Shown here piece by piece: positions 25,975-35,046 of a DNA stretch of 64,000 nt. The stretch covers positions 62,001 through 126,000 of the forward strand of contig CAXBIS010000005.1 in NCBI GenBank assembly GCA_963975885.1, in the 5' to 3' direction. Positions within the stretch are counted from its first letter, which is position 1. Each line of letters begins with the position of its first letter. Origin of the DNA: Pseudazoarcus sp963975885. Lineage in GTDB: Bacteria > Pseudomonadota > Gammaproteobacteria > Burkholderiales > Rhodocyclaceae. The translations under genes were made by a program, and so were the position numbers. The notes beneath the pieces are model-generated. The model was not told the DNA's origin, made no database searches, and worked only from the letters and a program-made list of their open reading frames with translations.

Positions 25975-28900
25975 ATGATGGACCTCCGCCGTCTTGCAGG
26001 GCATCTGGCCCTGTGCTGGATCATCTCCTTTCCCTGCTTCAGCTCGGTTGCTCGGGCGCAGGACGTTCCTGACCCTGTTCCGGTTTCCGAGTGGCAGTTT
26101 CTGGCGGATGAAGCCGTAACAGTTCTTGCGGCCCAGGGATTCCCTGAAGACCTCACTCCGGATTTCGCACGCAGCGCGATTCGCGCATATACCTTCGCAC
26201 GCCTGCTCGCGATCCTCGATCAAAGCCCCGAAAATCGAACGCTTCAGGAACAGGCAGCCTACGACAGGCTGCAATCGGCCGTGCGTGCCAGCCGTCTGGC
26301 GATCGCGAGGAACGCGGTGACTTACTGGGAGAGCATCAACAGCGGCGATCCATGCTGGAGCGGCGGAAACCCCAACACGGGCATCTACATCCAACCGAAT
26401 GTGCTCGTCTCCCTGTTCTGTTCGTTGTTCGAGGAAGACAAGCCGAACCAGCGCGAGGTCTATCGGGGACAGGGAGCAGCCGAGAATTATTCGCTACTCC
26501 TGAGCGGGAACGGCGCCACCCAGCTCACGGACCTCCTCGAAGCCATGGACTGGTATGCGGCCCTGGCCGAAGTCGATGGCGGAACGCTTTTTCAGGGTGA
26601 CACCGAGGCCGAGCAAAGCTACCAAGCCGCGCTGAACTTGTTCCGCAAGATCCGGACGAATGAGCGCGCGGCCTTTCTTCTATCCCTGTTGAACCCAGCG
26701 GCCAGTCCGGAATTCATCATCCGCGCCCTGCTCGTGCTGGGAACGACCGTCTGGAACACCGCTGACTTTGTCGCCATCGGCAACGACCTCCGCGCTGAGC
26801 GGACCGCAGCCCAGTCGGCAAACCCGAATCTCGAAGACGCCCTGGACGGCCCGATCACCGAGTTGGCGCTTGTTTTCATGGGCACCGTACTCGACCCGGT
26901 CGCGATTGCCAGCGGCCCGTGCGGCTTCAATGCCGGCTATGTCTGCGAGCGGTGGCCGCTGCGGCAGAGCGATCCCGACTACACCTTCGAGCGTTACGAC
27001 GCTTTGCCGATACCGGAAGCGGACACCCGTTCTTACTTCGCGTTGAAGCCGCAAGCTCAGGCCGATTGGCAAGTCACGTCCGATCTGTCTCCGTATCTGA
27101 TCACGGGAGACGGCATGGAGCTCTGGTCACTTCCGGTCAGCGGCTCGAGCGAACTGAACGGGGAATTGGGCGGATCATCTACGCGTTTGCAGGACCCGCT
27201 TCCCAGTGGAATATCGGACCCGAATGACCTGCGCGTTCCGGCTGGCACCGGTCTGTCGAGTTTCGTCGCGAACGGGTTCGTCGTGCACAGCCCGGTCGTC
27301 CCGAATGCAATCAACGGCGACGAGTTCTGGAAGTTCGGCACGACGATCAAATACAAGAACTGGGCGGGTGAATGGTGGAAGGCACTGTTCGTGAACGACA
27401 CCTTCCTGCACATACGCGATGGCTACGAAGTAGCCGGCTTTGCCCAAGTAGCTGGTTTCGTCCAGACGGACGGCGGACTCATCATCCAGGACGGCACTTA
27501 CACCGATGGCTACCGTTACTGCAAGGCCTGGACGCGGTTTGCGACTCAGGGCTACTCGACCCGGGACCCGGGCAAAGTGGATGGCCAGTGCATCCTGCTC
27601 TCGCGTGACTTCGATCACAGCGAGTTGGCCGTCGGTGATCGCATATCGATCGGCGGGCGCGAGCGCACCATCAAGCACAAGGTCAACTGCGAGGGAAACG
27701 ATCTCAACAACACGGGCCCCGCGCTGGACCTGTTCGTAGGGCAGCTCTGGTGCGATGACGACAGCACCAACGACAACTACGATCTGCCGGCCTCGACCAC
27801 GAACTGGGGACGCGTTGCGCTGATCGTGGATACCCCGCTGCAAAGCCTCGCTCCAAGCGGGACCTTCGGCGAGTACGGCCCCTCGCCGTGGTTGAAGGTG
27901 CGCAAACTCGAGGACCTCGACACCTGCGCCAAGGTGACGACGGGAATCCCGGATTTTTCCTGCGGCCCGTCGTTCAATCCGCAGTCCTACGACTCCCGCA
28001 ACTTCGATTTCTGTCCCCGCTTCGGCGAGCCCGTCAACGGCGACTCCAGCATGGCGACGGGCTATCGTGAGTTCGTCTTCGAAGACGATTTGTGGGAGAA
28101 CGAATTCGCGCCCATGGCGTGCTTCTACAGCCCGATGGTCCGCTACCGGGACGTAGACGGAAACAACTGGAGCGGGCTGTATCTCGCTGCCGCACATGCA
28201 CAAGACGACGCCTACACCATCGTCAGCCCGAGCCGCGTGGTGACGTACATGAGCGGCGTCGTGATGAACGACAACATCCCGAGCAGCGATTCGATCACGG
28301 ACAAATCCGCCTACGAGGTCAGCCTCGTGCAGGATGTCGCGCACGGAACGCTCGCTCTCAACAGCGATGGCTCCTTCCTCTACACGCGAGGCCTCGCGTC
28401 GTCCGACAACCCGTATTGCGCGCCGGCCGGCGAGCCTTACTGCGGGCCGGATTCGTTCGAATACGAGGTGTGTACCAACCGGGACGGCAGAACGGACTGC
28501 GATAGCGCACTGGTCGAGTTGACCGTCGCCAACGAACCGCCTCGTGCCTTCGACGTGAGCTTCGAACTGAGTGCAGGCGATTACGTCGCGAGCTACATCT
28601 ACTGGGATCCCGAAGGAGACACGGAATCCGGAACGGGTTTCGAATGGACCGTCAGCAACAGCTGGCTCGAAGAATTCACGATATCGACGACGACAAACGT
28701 CCTGCCGGCAAGTACCCAAATTCCGAACACAGGAAACCCCACCATCACCGAAGTCGTGCGCGTCTCCGTCACGCCCGCGGCAAGCCGCGGCAGCTGGCCT
28801 CATCTGGCAGATAGCTACGCGTCCGACGATGACTGGGCGCTGGAGTACGGCATCCGCATCGAATGCGATCCGGAATACCTGTCTGCGGCCGGGGGCAGTT

Positions 28901-30174
28901 CGGAGTGCGTGTTCAGCCCGTGGATCAATCGTCCCTACACCGTCGACGAGCCCTACTGGCTCGAACTGGGCACCCTGAATCTTGCCTACCAGTTCTCGAA
29001 CGAAACATGCGTGTTCAACGACATCGTAGGATTCGACAACATCGGCGACCAGACCTGCTCGGCAACGCTCGAGCGGAACACGGACTTCGGCGACAACGGC
29101 TCGGACGTGCTGACCACTGCGAGCATCTGGCTCAATGGCGGCTTCGATGTCGGCGACCGGATGTACACCTCTGCCAGGAATTTCGGCCGCCTCCCGGTTG
29201 CGATCTCCCATACGATCAGCCGCGCTGCTTTCCCGAGCGCAGGCGGGACGCTGACCTGCCCCGACGAAGTTGTCGATGGCGCCGACGCCCTATGCACTGC
29301 TCAACCCGAAGCCGGCTGGGAGTTCGTTGGCTGGACCGGGGACTGCATCGGCTTCAACCCCATCTGTACCGTAGCTGCGGTCGACGAGCCCAAAACCGTG
29401 GTTGCCCATTTCCTGCCGCGCATATCGGTGTCCGCTGCACCGCTGGAGGGCGGTTCGGTGCACTGCACCCCGAATCCAGTCGCACTCGGTGGCAGTGCCA
29501 CCTGCACCGCCACCCCCGCCGAGGGCTTCGCGTTCGCGGCCTGGGGAGGAGAGTGCACCGGGCTTGATCCGACATGCACCCTGTCGTCGGTAAGCGCGCC
29601 CATCTCAGTCTCGGCGAACTTCTTCGAGGTGTTTCCAAGCGGCGACGGAACAACCCTGAGTGGCGGCTTGCCATGGGTCCAGGTAGCCACCACGAACGGG
29701 TGGTCATTGACTTCCAGAAACGACGAAACCAATCCGACCCGTGGCTGGATTCCGCTGTCGGAGAGCCCGGACTCCCCCGAGATCCAGCCACCGGACGGCG
29801 TGGAACTGATCTACGGGGTACTCGACATCGCGCTCACGGGCGGCACCGTGGGAAGTGTCGCCGAGGTCACAATCACCTACCCCGAACCTCTCCCGGCGGG
29901 GACGCAATACTGGAAGTACGACCGCATCCTGCAAATCTGGTACCCGCTCGATCCCTCGGCTTACGCCGTCAGCGGAAACACCATCACGCTGCTTCTTACT
30001 GACGGCGGTACGGGAGATCACGATGGCACGGCCAACGGCACGATCATCGACCCTGGCGGCCCCGCTCGGGCCAGCGGGGCGACACCGATTCCTGCCCTTT
30101 CGCCATGGTTGCTGGCGATGCTTGCTGCATTGATGGGAGGGCTTGGCTGGGCGACCCGGCGATACGCGCGCTGA
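25975..30174 (+). CDS. Large secreted multi-domain protein with InlB-type repeats and IPTL-CTERM sorting signal
   Basis: A 1399-residue protein. A signal peptide (about 1-28, ending ARAQD) precedes a long region of about 750 residues I do not recognise. Near 760-850 there is a cadherin/tandem-95-like Ig module (ending DSFEYEVCTNRDGRTDC). Two divergent InlB B-type repeats with paired cysteines follow at about 1085-1220 (WTGDCIGFNPICTV; WGGECTGLDPTCTL). Then come a choice-of-anchor U-like domain (about 1255-1365) and a C-terminal IPTL-like tail, PIPALSPWLLAMLAALMGGLGW then RRYAR. Such tails direct processing by exosortase/archaeosortase-like systems. Probably a surface adhesin or matrix protein; that role is inferred. 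Confidence 0.82.
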   Translation: MMDLRRLAGHLALCWIISFPCFSSVARAQDVPDPVPVSEWQFLADEAVTVLAAQGFPEDLTPDFARSAIRAYTFARLLAILDQSPENRTLQEQAAYDRLQSAVRASRLAIARNAVTYWESINSGDPCWSGGNPNTGIYIQPNVLVSLFCSLFEEDKPNQREVYRGQGAAENYSLLLSGNGATQLTDLLEAMDWYAALAEVDGGTLFQGDTEAEQSYQAALNLFRKIRTNERAAFLLSLLNPAASPEFIIRALLVLGTTVWNTADFVAIGNDLRAERTAAQSANPNLEDALDGPITELALVFMGTVLDPVAIASGPCGFNAGYVCERWPLRQSDPDYTFERYDALPIPEADTRSYFALKPQAQADWQVTSDLSPYLITGDGMELWSLPVSGSSELNGELGGSSTRLQDPLPSGISDPNDLRVPAGTGLSSFVANGFVVHSPVVPNAINGDEFWKFGTTIKYKNWAGEWWKALFVNDTFLHIRDGYEVAGFAQVAGFVQTDGGLIIQDGTYTDGYRYCKAWTRFATQGYSTRDPGKVDGQCILLSRDFDHSELAVGDRISIGGRERTIKHKVNCEGNDLNNTGPALDLFVGQLWCDDDSTNDNYDLPASTTNWGRVALIVDTPLQSLAPSGTFGEYGPSPWLKVRKLEDLDTCAKVTTGIPDFSCGPSFNPQSYDSRNFDFCPRFGEPVNGDSSMATGYREFVFEDDLWENEFAPMACFYSPMVRYRDVDGNNWSGLYLAAAHAQDDAYTIVSPSRVVTYMSGVVMNDNIPSSDSITDKSAYEVSLVQDVAHGTLALNSDGSFLYTRGLASSDNPYCAPAGEPYCGPDSFEYEVCTNRDGRTDCDSALVELTVANEPPRAFDVSFELSAGDYVASYIYWDPEGDTESGTGFEWTVSNSWLEEFTISTTTNVLPASTQIPNTGNPTITEVVRVSVTPAASRGSWPHLADSYASDDDWALEYGIRIECDPEYLSAAGGSSECVFSPWINRPYTVDEPYWLELGTLNLAYQFSNETCVFNDIVGFDNIGDQTCSATLERNTDFGDNGSDVLTTASIWLNGGFDVGDRMYTSARNFGRLPVAISHTISRAAFPSAGGTLTCPDEVVDGADALCTAQPEAGWEFVGWTGDCIGFNPICTVAAVDEPKTVVAHFLPRISVSAAPLEGGSVHCTPNPVALGGSATCTATPAEGFAFAAWGGECTGLDPTCTLSSVSAPISVSANFFEVFPSGDGTTLSGGLPWVQVATTNGWSLTSRNDETNPTRGWIPLSESPDSPEIQPPDGVELIYGVLDIALTGGTVGSVAEVTITYPEPLPAGTQYWKYDRILQIWYPLDPSAYAVSGNTITLLLTDGGTGDHDGTANGTIIDPGGPARASGATPIPALSPWLLAMLAALMGGLGWATRRYAR

Positions 30175-30350
30175 CCGGTGTCCGGCCGGCCTGCCACACC
30201 GCTATGAGTGACATCGATCCTGGCGGGCATCGCGTCATTGCCCGTGCGTGCCTCAATGAGTCGACCCGCAGCCGCCCGCGTCGGCATCGCCATCACAGGC
30301 GAACTCGCCACCGTGGTCGACCGCATCCTCAGGCGCCCACTGTGGGGGAG
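30175..30350. other. Host flank between secreted-protein gene and prophage
   Basis: No gene is supported here. The segment ends in GGGAG immediately before the proposed prophage terminus, and that would be the 5-base target duplication expected from Mu-type transposition. Confidence 0.4.
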
Positions 30351-30520
30351 TGATCGTTTTGGCACCGGGTGCGGCGGGCGTTGTGAGGCTTGAGGGCGCG
30401 GCGTTGTTGGGGAATCGGGAGATGCGCGCCGCTCGGCGTGGGTGAACATTTCGCGCGCGGACTGCTCGGTCTTGCGCGCGTTTTGACATAGGGCGCCTGG
30501 TTATTGATCGGCGCGTGGTG
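30351..30520. repeat. Candidate prophage left end with repeated transposase-binding motifs
   Basis: Two copies of CGTTTTGRCA (30355-30364 and 30479-30488) lie in a 170-base non-coding segment between the host flank and the repressor gene. The first is four bases inside a TG dinucleotide at 30351, matching the TG...CA ends of Mu-type elements. Boundaries are inferred. Confidence 0.42.
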
Positions 30521-31261
30521 TCACTGCATCACGCCGGCGAACCACACCACCTTTCCGAGCACCGCGAAGTCGGTGCCTATGCGCTCGGCGTCGATCTCGT
30601 ATTCGTCGTAGAACTTGTTGTCCGAGATAACCCGGACCTTGCCGCCGGGGCGGACTTCCAGGCGTTTGCACATTTCCTCGTCGCCGAGGCGGATCACGTA
30701 GATGCCGCTCGATACCGTCGTGCGTGCCGTGTCCAGCATCACTGTCCAGCCGGCCTGCAGCGTCGGCAGCATCGAATCCCCTTCTACCCTGACCAGGAAC
30801 AGATCGCGCGCCGCTGAACCCAGGGTGCGCAGGAACGATTTCGAGAACAGCAAGGCATCGGGCCGCTCGTTGCCGTTGTTCGCACCGTGCCCGGCAGACA
30901 CGCGCGCGTTGCGGTAGTAACGCACGGGGACGAACGCATCGGCGACCGGCACCGTCTTGGCCCACTCGTCGTAGTCCTGCTGCGGGTGGATCGCCTCGGC
31001 GACGGTCGGCCTACAGGGCTGCAGGTCGCTGCCCTGCGGCGTTCCTGCAGCGGGAGGCGGCAGGTTGCCTTTCAGCCACCATTCCTCGGGTATCCCGGTG
31101 CCGGCCACGAGCTTCGCCATCGACTTCGGATAGGGCGTCGTGTCCTTGGTAAGCCACTCGTGCATCGTCGCACCGCTGATTCCCCGGTCCGTCGCCCAGC
31201 GCGTCGGGGGCTCGTCCCCGATGACCGCCCGCAGCCTGTCAGCAAATTTGAGTTCCGCCAT
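30521..31261 (-). CDS. Phage repressor, HTH + S24 (LexA-like) peptidase
   Basis: A 246-residue CI/LexA-like repressor. The N-terminal HTH (about 1-60) includes RWATDRGISGATMHEWL. The C-terminal S24 domain has the nucleophile Ser163 in VEGDSMLPTLQAG and the partner Lys199 in EEMCKRLEV, so self-cleavage on DNA damage is likely. Mu itself uses a non-S24 repressor; S24 types occur in many Mu-like siphophages. Start 31261 is chosen over a longer frame because the HTH begins there. The start codon lies within an operator-like half-site, suggesting autoregulation. Confidence 0.9.
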   Translation of the reverse strand: MAELKFADRLRAVIGDEPPTRWATDRGISGATMHEWLTKDTTPYPKSMAKLVAGTGIPEEWWLKGNLPPPAAGTPQGSDLQPCRPTVAEAIHPQQDYDEWAKTVPVADAFVPVRYYRNARVSAGHGANNGNERPDALLFSKSFLRTLGSAARDLFLVRVEGDSMLPTLQAGWTVMLDTARTTVSSGIYVIRLGDEEMCKRLEVRPGGKVRVISDNKFYDEYEIDAERIGTDFAVLGKVVWFAGVMQ

Positions 31262-31407
31262 CCGAATACGCCTCGGCAATTCGGATGACACGCATCCGAA
31301 TATATGCGCGCACATCCGAATTCAAGTTCAGCCCCAAAATCAATGAATTAGAGCTTAAACCCGAATGTTTTCATGTCTACCGAATTCGGATGTGTTGACA
31401 TCCGATT
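31259..31407. promoter_or_regulatory. Operator array between repressor and early genes
   Basis: The half-site CATCCGAAT or its complement ATTCGGATG occurs repeatedly. A perfect inverted pair lies at 31279-31287/31293-31301 with a 5-base spacer. Single copies lie at 31259-31267 (over the repressor start codon) and 31313-31321. A second inverted pair lies at 31384-31392/31399-31407 (6-base spacer, one mismatch). These fit repressor-binding sites controlling both divergent promoters. Confidence 0.75.
31299..31325 (-). promoter_or_regulatory. Candidate repressor promoter
   Basis: On the minus strand TTGAAT (31320-31325) precedes TATATT (31299-31304), with a short 15-base spacing. Operator half-sites overlap both elements. 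The spacing is suboptimal, so the exact boxes are uncertain. Confidence 0.35.
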
Positions 31408-31423
31408 CGGTTTTGCTTGTAAT
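31395..31423 (+). promoter_or_regulatory. Phage early promoter
   Basis: A perfect TTGACA (31395-31400) and TGTAAT (31418-31423) are separated by exactly 17 bases, 36 bases upstream of the Ner-like start. The inverted operator pair at 31384-31407 covers the -35 box, so repressor binding would block RNA polymerase. Confidence 0.75.
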
Positions 31424-31458
31424 GCCATCCATCGCACCACGACCAAGCACTGCGAACG

Positions 31459-31800
31459 ATGGCAACCAACACCGCAAAAAATGCCGGTCCTAAAGACTGG
31501 CACCCCGCAGACATCAAAGCGGCCCTCGAGAAAGCCGGATGGACGTTGCGCGCACTAGCACGCCATCACCAGCTCGCGTCGGCGTCTCCGCTTTCCCATA
31601 CCTTCCTGCGCAGCTACCCGCTGAACGAGCGCCGCATCGCGGCAGCCATCGGCGTGCCCGTCCAGGTGATCTGGCCGAGCCGCTACTTCACTGATGGAAC
31701 TCCGCGCCCGCGTGGCCTCCGGGCAATGCGCAGTAACGGTAACGGTCAGTCTACCGCGCGCACCGCTGCACGCAATGGCAAAGCGAAACAGGTTGCGTAG
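31459..31800 (+). CDS. ner: Ner-like DNA-binding protein
   Basis: A 113-residue protein whose residues about 10-75 match the Ner/SfsB family: WHPADIKAALEKAGWTLRALARHHQL, then LNERRIAAAIGVPVQVIWPSRY. In Mu, Ner is an early negative regulator that turns down repressor and early transcription. Here it is the first gene after the early promoter, divergent from the repressor, as in Mu. The C-terminal tail is basic and longer than in Mu Ner. Confidence 0.88.
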   Translation: MATNTAKNAGPKDWHPADIKAALEKAGWTLRALARHHQLASASPLSHTFLRSYPLNERRIAAAIGVPVQVIWPSRYFTDGTPRPRGLRAMRSNGNGQSTARTAARNGKAKQVA

Positions 31801-31802
31801 AC

Positions 31803-32237
31803 ATGAAGCGCGCAACCGACACTCTCACCGCCGATCTGTTCGAGGTGCCTGCGCCCGCCGCGGCGCTCCCTGGCTCCATGGGCTACAACCTCGCGGTGCG
31901 TCGTCTCATGTCGGACGCCATCAAGGCGACGCCCCACAACAGCGCCGAAATCGCGGCCCGCATGTCCGAACTCACCGGGCAGTCCATCACCGAACACCAG
32001 CTCCACGCCTGGACCGCACCCAGCCGAGAAGCCTGGCGCATGCCGCTGGAGTTCGTGCCCGCATTCGAAGTCGCCGCCGAAACCACCGTGCTTACCAGCT
32101 GGCTGGCCGACGTGCGCGGCGGACGCCTGCTGCTTGGCCGCGAAACTCTCGCGGCAGAACTTGGCCGTCTGGAGCACCAGCGCGAAGAGGCCGCCCGCCA
32201 CATCAAGCGCCTTAAAAAGCTGATGGGGGCACGGTAA
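31803..32237 (+). CDS. Conserved early protein of Mu-like phages
   Basis: A 144-residue protein lying between ner and the transposase in transposable siphophages. An N-terminal helical region (YNLAVRRLMSDAIKATPHNSAEIAARMSEL) resembles a small HTH, and a C-terminal coiled-coil-like helix (LGRLEHQREEAARHIKRLKKL) follows. I know of no assigned function. The last base overlaps the transposase start. Confidence 0.75.
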   Translation: MKRATDTLTADLFEVPAPAAALPGSMGYNLAVRRLMSDAIKATPHNSAEIAARMSELTGQSITEHQLHAWTAPSREAWRMPLEFVPAFEVAAETTVLTSWLADVRGGRLLLGRETLAAELGRLEHQREEAARHIKRLKKLMGAR

Positions 32238-34330
32238 TGGCCAGCGCGAAGAGCCACTACTCCGCCGCCGAACTGGCCGCCCTGCGCCTGCCGGGCCTGC
32301 CCACGTCCGAGCGCAACATCCGCGCCCGCGCCGACCGGGAAGGGTGGAACTACGTCGTCACCCCCTCGCGCGGCCGCAGCGGCGAACGACGCGAATTCGC
32401 CGCCGCATCGCTGCCCGCCGAAGCCCGCGCCGGGCTCCTGCAGCACGCGGTGACCGCTGTTACCGCAACCGCTCGCACTCTGCCGAAGCAGTCGTCGGCA
32501 GTTCGGCCAACCGGGGCGCTTGCCGCCCCGGTGGCCCTTTTTCCGGAATCCGACCTAACCGACCGCCAGCGGCTCGAGCGCGACGCTCGCGCCGGCGTGT
32601 TATCCGCCGTGCGCCGCCTGCAGGCCGACACCGGCTGCAGCCAGGAAGCCGCATTGACCACGCTACTTACCAGCGCCCGCGCCGGCCGGCTCGACGCCCA
32701 CCTCGACCGCATGCTGCGGCTTGCTCGTGACAACCGTGGCCGCAAGGGCGACGGCTACCCCTCGGCCCGCACCCTCAAGCGCTGGCTGGGCGCGTCGAAC
32801 CTCGCGCCGCGCGTGCCCCGTGCCTCGCTAGACGTGCCTACCTGGGCCTCGGTGTTCCTACGCGAATACCAGCAGCCGCAGAAGCCCAGCGTCGAAGCCG
32901 CCTACCGCGCCGCGTGCGCCCAATGGGGCGACACCCGCCCCAGCATCCACCAGTGCCGGCGCCTGCTCGCCAAACTCGGCAGCGTCACGCGGGAACGCGG
33001 CCGCATGGGCGCGCGCGAACTCAAGAACATCCAGCCCTTCGTGCGCCGCACCTTCGACATGCTCCAGCCCAACGACGTGTGGAGCGCGGACGGCCACACC
33101 TTCGACGCCGAGGTTCAGCACCCGCTGCACGGCCGCCCCTTCCGGCCGGAAATCACCACCTTTATCGACATCGCCACCCGGCGCGTCGTCGGCTGGTCGG
33201 TGGATCTGGCCGAATCGTCCCACGCCGTTGCCGACGCCCTGCGTTGCGGCGTCGAGCGCTGCGGCATCCCGGCCATCATCTACGTCGACAACGGCTCGGG
33301 CTACCGCAACGCCATGATGGCCGACGCGGCCACCGGCCTCATTGGGCGCATCGGCAGCACCGTCGAGCACTCGCTGCCGTACAACTCCCAGGCGCGTGGC
33401 GTCATCGAGCGCGTGCATAAAACCATCTGGGTGGCCGGCGCCAAGCAACTGCCGGCCTACCTCGGCGCGGTCATGGACCGCGAAGCACGCCTCGAACAGT
33501 TCAAGCTCACACGCCGCGCGCTCAAGTCCGGCGGCGCAATGCCCCTCATGCCTTGGCACCTGTTCGTGCAGTGGTGCGTCGAGCGCGTGGCTGAATACAA
33601 CGCCCGGACGCACCGCAGCCTGCGCGGCATCAGCCCCGACGCTACGTGGGCCAATCACGTGGCCGCTGGCTGGTCGCCCGAAACCCTCACCCCCGAAGAA
33701 TTCGACACTCTGTTCCGCCCGCGCGTCACCCGCACGCTGGCCCGCGCCGAAATCCGCCTTTTCAACAACATCTATTTCGCGCGTGAGCTCGAAGAGTTCC
33801 ACGGCCTCGAGGCGCATATCGCCTACGACATCCACGACGCCAGCCGCGTATGGGTGTACGCCCCCGACGGCCGCCTCATCTGCACCGCCGAAGCCAACGG
33901 CAACGCCAAGCACTACTTCCCGGTGCCGGTCGTCGAGCAAGCCCGTCAGAAGCGCGCCAAGGGTCGGCTGGCCCGCGTCGACACCAAGCGCGACGAGATC
34001 CTCGCCGAACTGCACGGTGCCCCAGCCATTGCGGCTCCAGCCGCGCAACAGATCGTCATCGGCGGCCGCATCGTCGAGCCGGCTGCGCTGGCCCAGCGCG
34101 CCGCAGTTCTCGACGCCGCCGAAACCGCCCCCGAGCCCGCCACCCAGGCAGCCTCGCGCTCCGAACGCAGCGCCGCCGACAACTACGCCGAGTGGCTCGA
34201 CCTTGACGAACGCCTCGCCGCCGGCGAGGCCGTCCCCGAAGCGGATGCCCGCTGGCACCGCACCTACCAATCCACCGCGCAATTCCGCGCGCAAGCCAAG
34301 AAGACCACCACCACAAGGAAGCAGGCATGA
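32237..34330 (+). CDS. Mu-type transposase A (DDE recombinase)
   Basis: A 697-residue protein. N-terminal DNA-binding modules (about 1-190) include a MuA-type winged helix (AELAALRLPGLPTSERNIRARADREGW). The RNase-H-like catalytic core has Asp285 (VWSADGH), Asp351 (YVDNGSG) and Glu391 (GVIERVHK). A C-terminal beta-barrel and basic tail follow. It cuts and joins phage ends during integration and replicative transposition. Length and all three catalytic acids are intact. It overlaps gene B by four bases. Confidence 0.95.
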   Translation: MASAKSHYSAAELAALRLPGLPTSERNIRARADREGWNYVVTPSRGRSGERREFAAASLPAEARAGLLQHAVTAVTATARTLPKQSSAVRPTGALAAPVALFPESDLTDRQRLERDARAGVLSAVRRLQADTGCSQEAALTTLLTSARAGRLDAHLDRMLRLARDNRGRKGDGYPSARTLKRWLGASNLAPRVPRASLDVPTWASVFLREYQQPQKPSVEAAYRAACAQWGDTRPSIHQCRRLLAKLGSVTRERGRMGARELKNIQPFVRRTFDMLQPNDVWSADGHTFDAEVQHPLHGRPFRPEITTFIDIATRRVVGWSVDLAESSHAVADALRCGVERCGIPAIIYVDNGSGYRNAMMADAATGLIGRIGSTVEHSLPYNSQARGVIERVHKTIWVAGAKQLPAYLGAVMDREARLEQFKLTRRALKSGGAMPLMPWHLFVQWCVERVAEYNARTHRSLRGISPDATWANHVAAGWSPETLTPEEFDTLFRPRVTRTLARAEIRLFNNIYFARELEEFHGLEAHIAYDIHDASRVWVYAPDGRLICTAEANGNAKHYFPVPVVEQARQKRAKGRLARVDTKRDEILAELHGAPAIAAPAAQQIVIGGRIVEPAALAQRAAVLDAAETAPEPATQAASRSERSAADNYAEWLDLDERLAAGEAVPEADARWHRTYQSTAQFRAQAKKTTTTRKQA

Positions 34331-35046
34331 CCCAGATCGCGCAGATCCACAACCTCGAACTGGTTCGAACCGCCGTCGAACGTCTCACCAACCGCACCAA
34401 CGGCCTACCGGGCCTCGCCGCCCTGTACGGCCCGGCCGGCTACGGCAAGACCACCGCCGCAACGGCCGTGGCCAACGAGTGCCGCGCCTACTTCGTACAG
34501 ATGCGCAGCGCCTGGACGCGCAAGACCCTGCTCGAAAAGGTACTGCTGGAAATGAGCATGAAGCCCCACGGCACCATCCCGCAGATGCTCGACCAAGCCT
34601 GCACGCAGCTTGCAGCATCGGGCCGCATGCTCATCGTCGACGAGTTCGACTACTGCGTTAAATCGGATTCCATGGTCGAGCTGGTGCGCGACCTGCACGA
34701 GGGGGCCGGCTCCGCCCCCATCCTGCTGCTCGGCGAAGAGCTGCTGCCGCAAAAGCTCAAGAAGTGGGAGCGCTTCCACTCCCGCGTGCTGTCGTGGATT
34801 CCCGCCCAACCCATCAGTGTGGCCGACGCTGCCGCGCTCGCGCCGCTCTACTGCCCCGACGTTCACGTCGGCTCAGACCTGCTCGAACACCTGGTGCACA
34901 TCTCCGCTGGCAGCGTGCGCCGTGTTGCCGTCAACTTGGCCACCATCGCCGAAGAGGCCGGCATCGAAGGGTGGGGCAGCGTGAGCCGCGCGCAATGGGG
35001 CGATCGCCCGTTCTACACGGGAGACGCCCCCCGGAGGAGCGCGTAA
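34327..35046 (+). CDS. Transposition target ATPase B (AAA+)
   Basis: A 239-residue AAA+ protein with Walker A LYGPAGYGKTTAA, Walker B RMLIVDEFDYC and sensor-like ILLLGEELL. MuB-like proteins coat DNA, deliver targets to MuA and give target immunity. It lacks the N-terminal HTH of Mu's own B (312 residues), like the shorter B proteins of siphophage relatives. ATGA overlap with A; stop overlaps the next start (TAATG). Confidence 0.9.
   Translation: MTQIAQIHNLELVRTAVERLTNRTNGLPGLAALYGPAGYGKTTAATAVANECRAYFVQMRSAWTRKTLLEKVLLEMSMKPHGTIPQMLDQACTQLAASGRMLIVDEFDYCVKSDSMVELVRDLHEGAGSAPILLLGEELLPQKLKKWERFHSRVLSWIPAQPISVADAAALAPLYCPDVHVGSDLLEHLVHISAGSVRRVAVNLATIAEEAGIEGWGSVSRAQWGDRPFYTGDAPRRSA

Noticed and set aside
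27175..29211. Minus-strand open frame of about 680 codons
   Set aside because: Antisense to the large secreted protein; no family features.
30253..30489. Small minus-strand frame in the host-phage junction
   Set aside because: Overlaps the proposed phage end and has no ribosome-binding site or conserved features.
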